Program-made: the position numbers and the translations under genes
In this document: one piece after another, positions 5,112 to 8,767 of the stretch
Layout: each line of letters starts with the position of its first letter
How positions within the stretch are numbered: position 1 is the stretch's first letter
Notes under the pieces: model-generated
The model's database searches: none
The model's input: only the letters and a program-made list of their open reading frames with translations
Told to the model about the DNA's origin: nothing
Assembly: GCA_051891935.1 (NCBI GenBank)
Contig: JBJFFR010000139.1
Location: forward strand, 1-8,767
DNA: 8,767 nucleotides
Source of the DNA: UMGS363 sp051891935
Lineage (GTDB): Bacteria; Bacillota; Clostridia; Oscillospirales; Ruminococcaceae
Reading direction: 5' to 3'

Positions 5112-6146
5112 ATGAAAAGTTTTTCTGAAAGCTATAAAGAAGCAGGCGTTGACGTTACTGCAGGCTATAAAGCAGTCGAGCTTATGAAGGCTCACGTTGC
5201 AAGAACAATGACAAGCGGCGTCCTCTCGGGCATCGGCGGCTTCGGCGGCCTTTTCGAGCTGGATATGACAGGCATAAGCAAGCCTGTTCTCGTTTCGGGT
5301 ACAGACGGCGTCGGAACAAAGCTTAAGATCGCATTCCTTATGAATAAGCACAACACAGTCGGCATCGACTGCGTTGCAATGTGCGTTAATGACGTTATCT
5401 GCTGCGGCGCAAAGCCACAGTTCTTCCTCGATTATATCGCAGTCGGCAAGAACATTCCCGAAAAGGTTGCCGATATCGTATCGGGCGTTGCAGAGGGCTG
5501 CGTTCAGTCCGAATGTGCGCTCATCGGCGGCGAAACCGCAGAAATGCCGGGCTTCTATCCCGTTGACGAGTACGACCTTGCAGGCTTCTCCGTGGGCGTT
5601 GTTGACAAGGACAAGATACTCAAGCCCGACACACAGAAGGCAGGGGACGTTATGATCGGTATCAAGTCGAGCGGCGTTCACTCCAACGGCTTCTCCCTCG
5701 TAAGAAAGGTCTTCACCGTGAACGAGCAGAACCTTGCACGTCACTACGGCGACCTCGGCACAACTCTCGGCGAGTGCCTTCTCACGCCTACAAAGATATA
5801 TGTAAAGGCAGTAATGAAGCTCCTCGACGCTGTTAATGTCAAGGCTATCAGCCATATCACAGGCGGCGGCTTCTATGAGAACATTCCTCGTTCACTTCCC
5901 AACGGTATCTCCGTAAAGATCGAGAGAAACGCTGTTCAGGTGCTTCCTATCTTCAACGTTATCCAGTCTGTCGGCAATATCCCCGAAAGAGATATGTTCA
6001 ACACCTTCAACATGGGCGTTGGAATGACAGTAGTTGTTGATAAGAACGACGTTGACAAGGCTATCGCAGCTATCAAGGCAGCAGGCGAGGAAGCTTACGT
6101 TCTCGGCGAGCTTGTTGACGGCGACGACGGTGTTATCATCGCATAA
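5112..6146 (+). CDS. purM: Phosphoribosylformylglycinamidine cyclo-ligase (AIR synthetase)
   Basis: It uses ATP to close the imidazole ring, converting FGAM to AIR, and is a cytosolic homodimer in the PurM/PurL/HypE/SelD ATP-binding superfamily. The 344 residues are full length. Motifs in order are SYKEAGVDV (7-15), SGTDGVGTKLK (62-72, the signature ATP-binding loop), DCVAMCVNDVICCGAKP (86-102), GGETAEMPG (139-147), SSGVHSNGFSLVR (186-198) and HITGGGFYENIPR (248-260). All are intact. AAAGGAG (5098-5104) sits 7 nt before the ATG. The next gene, purN, is separated by 79 nt containing a strong hairpin, so transcripts ending after purM are possible. Confidence 0.98.
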   Translation: MKSFSESYKEAGVDVTAGYKAVELMKAHVARTMTSGVLSGIGGFGGLFELDMTGISKPVLVSGTDGVGTKLKIAFLMNKHNTVGIDCVAMCVNDVICCGAKPQFFLDYIAVGKNIPEKVADIVSGVAEGCVQSECALIGGETAEMPGFYPVDEYDLAGFSVGVVDKDKILKPDTQKAGDVMIGIKSSGVHSNGFSLVRKVFTVNEQNLARHYGDLGTTLGECLLTPTKIYVKAVMKLLDAVNVKAISHITGGGFYENIPRSLPNGISVKIERNAVQVLPIFNVIQSVGNIPERDMFNTFNMGVGMTVVVDKNDVDKAIAAIKAAGEEAYVLGELVDGDDGVIIA

Positions 6147-6162
6147 CAAAACTTGATTAACC

Positions 6163-6200
6163 ATATTCGGAATTGGCTTTTTCCCCGATTCCGAATATTT
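6163..6200 (+). terminator. Strong hairpin between purM and purN (weak or partial terminator)
   Basis: A 14-bp stem pairs 6163-6176 (ATATTCGGAATTGG) with 6185-6198 (CCGATTCCGAATAT), with one G-T pair and an 8-nt loop. The 3' side continues TTTGTATAAAT, so the T tract is poor. It may be a leaky terminator or a stabilising 3' end for the upstream part of the operon. The stem spans two thirds of the gap and leaves the purN ribosome binding site free. Confidence 0.55.
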
Positions 6201-6225
6201 GTATAAATAAAGAAAGAGGTGCGGC

Positions 6226-6852
6226 GTGAAAAATATAGTTGTGCTTGTTTCGGGCGGCGGAACAAATCTGCAGGCTCTCATTGATTCGGAGAAAAGGGGA
6301 GAGATAAAGGGCGGAAAGATCACCTGCGTTATCTCCTCAAAGCCTGACGCCTACGCCCTCGAACGTGCAAAAAATGCAGATATCCCCACAAAGGTCATTG
6401 CAAGAAAAGATTACTCCGACAGTGTTTCTTACAGCAAGGCTCTTCTTGAAGCTCTTGACAGCGAAAAAGCCGACCTTGTTGTGCTTGCAGGCTTTATGAC
6501 TATCCTTGACGAGTGCGTGACGGAAAAATATGCCTATAAGATAATAAACGTTCATCCTGCGCTTATCCCGTCATTCTGCGGAGAAGGCTTCTACGGACTT
6601 AAAGTTCACGAAAAAGCTCTTGAATACGGCGTAAAGGTCAGCGGTGCAACTATCCATTTCGTCAACGAAAAGGCTGACGCAGGCGCAATAATCCTGCAGG
6701 GAACGGTCAATGTCGAAAATGATGACACACCCGAAGTTCTCCAGCGCAGAATAATGGAAAATGTCGAGTGGAAGCTTCTTCCGAAGGCAGTTTCGCTCTT
6801 CTGTCAGGACAAGATCACTATCAAAGACGGAAAGGCATACGTCAATGAATGA
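6226..6852 (+). CDS. purN: Phosphoribosylglycinamide (GAR) formyltransferase
   Basis: It transfers a formyl group from 10-formyl-tetrahydrofolate to GAR, giving FGAR. The 208 residues fit the PurN family. The phosphate loop is SGGGTNLQ (9-16). The catalytic residues are Asn108 and His110 in NVHPALIPSF, and Asp151 in KADAGAII. The partner motif SGATIHF (139-145) is also present. The start is GTG at 6226, supported by AGAGGTG 5-11 nt upstream and by the family N-terminus MKNIVVLVSGGG; no ATG fits better. The last codons overlap the downstream methyltransferase start in an ATGAATGA arrangement (6845-6852), a strong sign of coupled translation. With PurH it makes two folate-dependent steps in this cluster. 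Confidence 0.98.
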   Translation: MKNIVVLVSGGGTNLQALIDSEKRGEIKGGKITCVISSKPDAYALERAKNADIPTKVIARKDYSDSVSYSKALLEALDSEKADLVVLAGFMTILDECVTEKYAYKIINVHPALIPSFCGEGFYGLKVHEKALEYGVKVSGATIHFVNEKADAGAIILQGTVNVENDDTPEVLQRRIMENVEWKLLPKAVSLFCQDKITIKDGKAYVNE

Positions 6853-7576
6853 GGATAGATTTTCGGGCAAGGCTGACGACTACGACAGATACCGCCCGAC
6901 CTACCCGACCGAGCTTGCCGACTGGCTTTTTGCAAGGACAAACGCAAAAACAGTCGCAGATATAGGCGCAGGCACGGGAAAATTCACAAAGCTGATTTTA
7001 CCGAAGGCGGAAAAGGTCATCGCAGTCGAGCCTAACGGTGATATGCTCAAAAAGCTGTACAGGAATGTCCCGACAGCGCAGATAATCAATGCTTCTGCCG
7101 AAAATACGGGCATTGCGGACGGTTCCGTTGACCTTGTGACTGCTGCAACAGCGTTCCATTGGTTCGATGAAGATAAATTCAAAGCCGAGTGCAAACGAAT
7201 ACTTGCGCCGAACGGCAGAATAGCTGTAATTTTCAACGAAAAGATAGTGGACGACCTTATCCGTGAGCGTGACGAGATAAGCCGAATCTACTGCGGATAC
7301 AAGGGTCACGCAGGAAAACGTTCAAGCGCAGAGGGCGACGCTTTTCTGCGGAACGAATACTTCTCCGAGGTCGAATACACCGAATTTGAGCATAGCGTCT
7401 GCTATGACGAGGACGGATTTGTCGGCAACACGCTTTCACGCTCCTATGCGCTCAAACCCGATGATATCGGCTATGACGGATATGTCTGGGAGCTTCGTCA
7501 GCTTTTCAAGAAAATGAACGATTTCGGCAGCGTTGAACTGAAATACAAGGTCACCTGTTATCTTGGTATATTTTAA
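6845..7576 (+). CDS. Class I SAM-dependent methyltransferase, substrate unknown
   Basis: This 243-residue Rossmann-type methyltransferase starts FSGKADDYDRYRPTYP (6-21), a beginning typical of the UbiE/Tam-like Methyltransf_11 group. Motif I is DIGAGTGKFT (39-48), the ribose-binding acidic residue is Glu62 in VEPNGDML, a motif near the catalytic region is AFHWFD (103-108), and LAPNGRIAVIF (120-130) follows. I start it at ATG 6845, which overlaps the purN stop by 8 nt. A frame open from 6761 would add 28 residues encoded inside purN that do not belong to the family. The overlap with purN and the position before the IMP cyclohydrolase place it firmly in the purine operon, but no purine step needs SAM. 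The C-terminal half (residues about 140-243) shows no motif I recognise and may set the substrate. There are no membrane segments. Confidence 0.88.
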   Translation: MNEDRFSGKADDYDRYRPTYPTELADWLFARTNAKTVADIGAGTGKFTKLILPKAEKVIAVEPNGDMLKKLYRNVPTAQIINASAENTGIADGSVDLVTAATAFHWFDEDKFKAECKRILAPNGRIAVIFNEKIVDDLIRERDEISRIYCGYKGHAGKRSSAEGDAFLRNEYFSEVEYTEFEHSVCYDEDGFVGNTLSRSYALKPDDIGYDGYVWELRQLFKKMNDFGSVELKYKVTCYLGIF

Positions 7577-7680
7577 GCCGGGAACGCCCGGCGGCGGTTT
7601 CGCAGGTAAGATGTAAAGAACCGAACAATTTTTACCCGGTAACGGGACATTATACAAAATTATATACTGGAGGTACGATA
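7577..7680 (+). promoter_or_regulatory. Structured intercistronic leader before the IMP cyclohydrolase gene
   Basis: This 104-nt gap has several possible stems. GCCGGG-AACG-CCCGGC (7577-7592) begins right after the methyltransferase stop codon. CCCG-GTAA-CGGG (7635-7646) has a GNRA-type loop. CGGTT (7595-7599) can pair with AACCG (7619-7623). GGTAA (7605-7609) can pair with TTACC (7632-7636), which excludes the GTAA-loop hairpin. GGAGG (7669-7673) is the ribosome binding site for the next gene. I recognise no riboswitch class (not purine, ZTP, THF or PRPP by their conserved cores) and no convincing promoter. Confidence 0.4.
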
Positions 7681-8391
7681 ATGAAGAAACTTTCTATCGA
7701 AAACGAGCTTAAAGCTAACGCTTATCCCGGCAGAGGAATAATCATCGGCAAGTCTGCTGACGGTAAGAACGCTGTCATCGCATACTTTATCATGGGCAGA
7801 AGCGAAAACAGCCGCAACAGAGTTTTTCTCCCGACCGCTGACGGCATCCGCACAGAGGCTTTTGACCCGTCAAAAATGGTCGATCCGCACCTTATCATAT
7901 ATTCTCCCGTCCGTGTGCTTGACGGCGCAACGATCGTAACAAACGGCGACCAGACCGACACGATCTACGACCTTATGAAAGAGGGCAAGACCTTCGAGGA
8001 ATCCCTCCGTACAAGAGAGTACGAGGACGACGCTCCGAACTATACACCGAGAATCTCGGGAATCGTCTGCAACAAGTGCGGCGACTACTCAATGTCCATC
8101 CTCAAATCCGCAGACGGAAACCCCGACTGCCGTGAGCGCTTTACATATTCCTACGAAAAGCCGCTTAACGGCACAGGTCACTTCATCCACACCTATATGG
8201 GCGACGGCTCACCGCTCCCGAGCTTTGAGGGTGAACCGAAGCTTGTCGATATGACCGACCTTGACATTGACGCTTTCACCGATATGGTGTGGGAGTCGCT
8301 CAACGCAGATAATAAGGTTTCGCTCTTTGTTCGCTATATCGAGCTTGCAACAGGCGAATCGGATACAAGAATTGTTAATAAAAACGGTTGA
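7681..8391 (+). CDS. purO: IMP cyclohydrolase, PurO type
   Basis: It is expected to close the second purine ring, converting FAICAR to IMP, the last step of the pathway. The 236 residues resemble archaeal PurO (about 200 residues) rather than the MGS-like cyclohydrolase domain fused in bacterial PurH. Matching features are YPGRGIIIG (15-23), MGRSENSRNRVF (38-49), PHLIIYSPVRV (69-79), VTNGDQTDTI (86-95) and the segment around 113-127 ending NYTPRISG. The C-terminal part with GHFIHTYMGDG (166-176) is longer than in the archaeal proteins I recall. The start is well supported by GGAGG 7 nt upstream. It directly precedes a formyltransferase gene, which supplies its substrate. Family assignment is by remembered motifs; no alternative fits as well. 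Confidence 0.85.
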   Translation: MKKLSIENELKANAYPGRGIIIGKSADGKNAVIAYFIMGRSENSRNRVFLPTADGIRTEAFDPSKMVDPHLIIYSPVRVLDGATIVTNGDQTDTIYDLMKEGKTFEESLRTREYEDDAPNYTPRISGIVCNKCGDYSMSILKSADGNPDCRERFTYSYEKPLNGTGHFIHTYMGDGSPLPSFEGEPKLVDMTDLDIDAFTDMVWESLNADNKVSLFVRYIELATGESDTRIVNKNG

Positions 8392-8405
8392 AAGGAAATA
8401 GAAAA

Positions 8406-8767
8406 ATGAACGAAATGCAGCTTAAATACGGATGCAACCCCAATCAGAAGCCTTCAAGAATTTTTATGCAGGACGGTTCCGACCTTCCTATCGAAGTCCT
8501 CAACGGCAAGCCGGGCTATATCAATCTCCTTGACGCTTTCAACGGCTGGCAGCTTGTAAGAGAGCTTAAAATCGCAACAGGTCTTTGCGCAGCTACCTCC
8601 TTCAAGCACGTTTCTCCCGCAGGCGCAGCAGTCGGACTTCCTCTTTCCGATACTCTCAAAAAGATCTACTGGGTGGACGACCTCGGCGAGCTTTCTCCGC
8701 TTGCCTGCGCTTATGCAAGAGCAAGAGGCGCTGACAGAATGTCCTCCTACGGCGACTTTATCGCACT
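8406..8767 (+). CDS. purH: Stand-alone AICAR formyltransferase, 5' part (partial)
   Basis: The first 120 codons are present and the gene runs off the window. Expected role: transfer of a formyl group from 10-formyl-tetrahydrofolate to AICAR, giving FAICAR. Motifs match the AICARFT domain of PurH: KYGCNPNQKPS (7-17, like LRYGENPHQ), GYINLLDAFNGW, SFKHVSPAG (with the catalytic Lys-His pair) and AYARARGADRMSSYGDFIA at the cut end. The protein begins directly with this domain, so the N-terminal MGS-like cyclohydrolase domain of the usual bifunctional PurH is absent. That activity is supplied by the gene just upstream. AAAGGA lies about 9 nt before the ATG, and the intergenic gap is 14 nt. Confidence 0.93.
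   Translation, partial: MNEMQLKYGCNPNQKPSRIFMQDGSDLPIEVLNGKPGYINLLDAFNGWQLVRELKIATGLCAATSFKHVSPAGAAVGLPLSDTLKKIYWVDDLGELSPLACAYARARGADRMSSYGDFIA

Noticed and set aside
4887..5855. Long minus-strand open frame (322 codons) antisense to purF/purM
   Set aside because: It lies opposite well-supported genes, has a Cys/Asn/Ala-rich low-information composition and no recognisable motif or placed ribosome binding site; it is a codon-bias shadow.
6177..6210. Internal promoter for purN (TTTTCC, 17 bp, TATAAA)
   Set aside because: The -35 match is poor and it lies inside the hairpin; not enough to claim.
6761..6844. Longer N-terminus for the methyltransferase from ATG 6761
   Set aside because: The added 28 residues are Arg/Ser-rich, encoded inside purN and unlike the family. 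The ATG at 6845 gives the usual start and a classic overlap with the purN stop.

Overview
The window looks like chromosome of a low-to-mid GC Gram-positive anaerobe of the class Clostridia, most likely a Ruminococcus-type Oscillospiraceae. The basis is strong AGGAGG-type ribosome binding sites, a clostridial 2[4Fe-4S] ferredoxin, the sequence style of EF-Tu and PurE, and an IMP cyclohydrolase/AICAR formyltransferase pair encoded separately. The genus is an inference. The gene families are clear from sequence.

Layout. Bases 1-105 are the 3' end of tuf, followed by an intrinsic terminator. Bases 190-300 are non-coding and carry short CGTAATT repeats and a GC-rich inverted repeat that look like dispersed intergenic repeats. 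A small ferredoxin gene lies on the minus strand (389-559) with its own terminator, a near-consensus promoter and a 16-bp perfect palindrome in its 5' UTR. From about 686 to the window end everything is on the plus strand and forms a de novo purine biosynthesis cluster: promoter, short upstream ORF, intrinsic terminator, purE, purC, a purF-like paralogue, purF, purM, purN, a SAM-dependent methyltransferase, a PurO-type IMP cyclohydrolase, and the 5' part of a stand-alone AICAR formyltransferase that runs off the end.

How the genes work together. PurF makes phosphoribosylamine from PRPP and glutamine. PurN formylates GAR, PurM closes the imidazole ring (AIR), PurE and PurC give CAIR and SAICAR, and AICAR formyltransferase plus IMP cyclohydrolase finish IMP. 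PurD, FGAM synthase (PurL/Q/S), PurB and PurK are not in this window.

The most notable content is (1) a full-length PurF paralogue directly upstream of purF. It keeps the PRPP motif and the Fe-S cysteines but has lost every recognisable glutaminase residue, including the N-terminal cysteine. (2) A purE leader in which a well-initiated 28-residue ORF stops 5 nt before an 11-bp intrinsic terminator, which looks like an attenuator. (3) A methyltransferase of unknown substrate overlapping purN. (4) The last two IMP steps are split between an archaeal-type cyclohydrolase and a formyltransferase without the usual fused domain. Intercistronic hairpins before purM, purN and purO suggest further expression tuning inside the operon.
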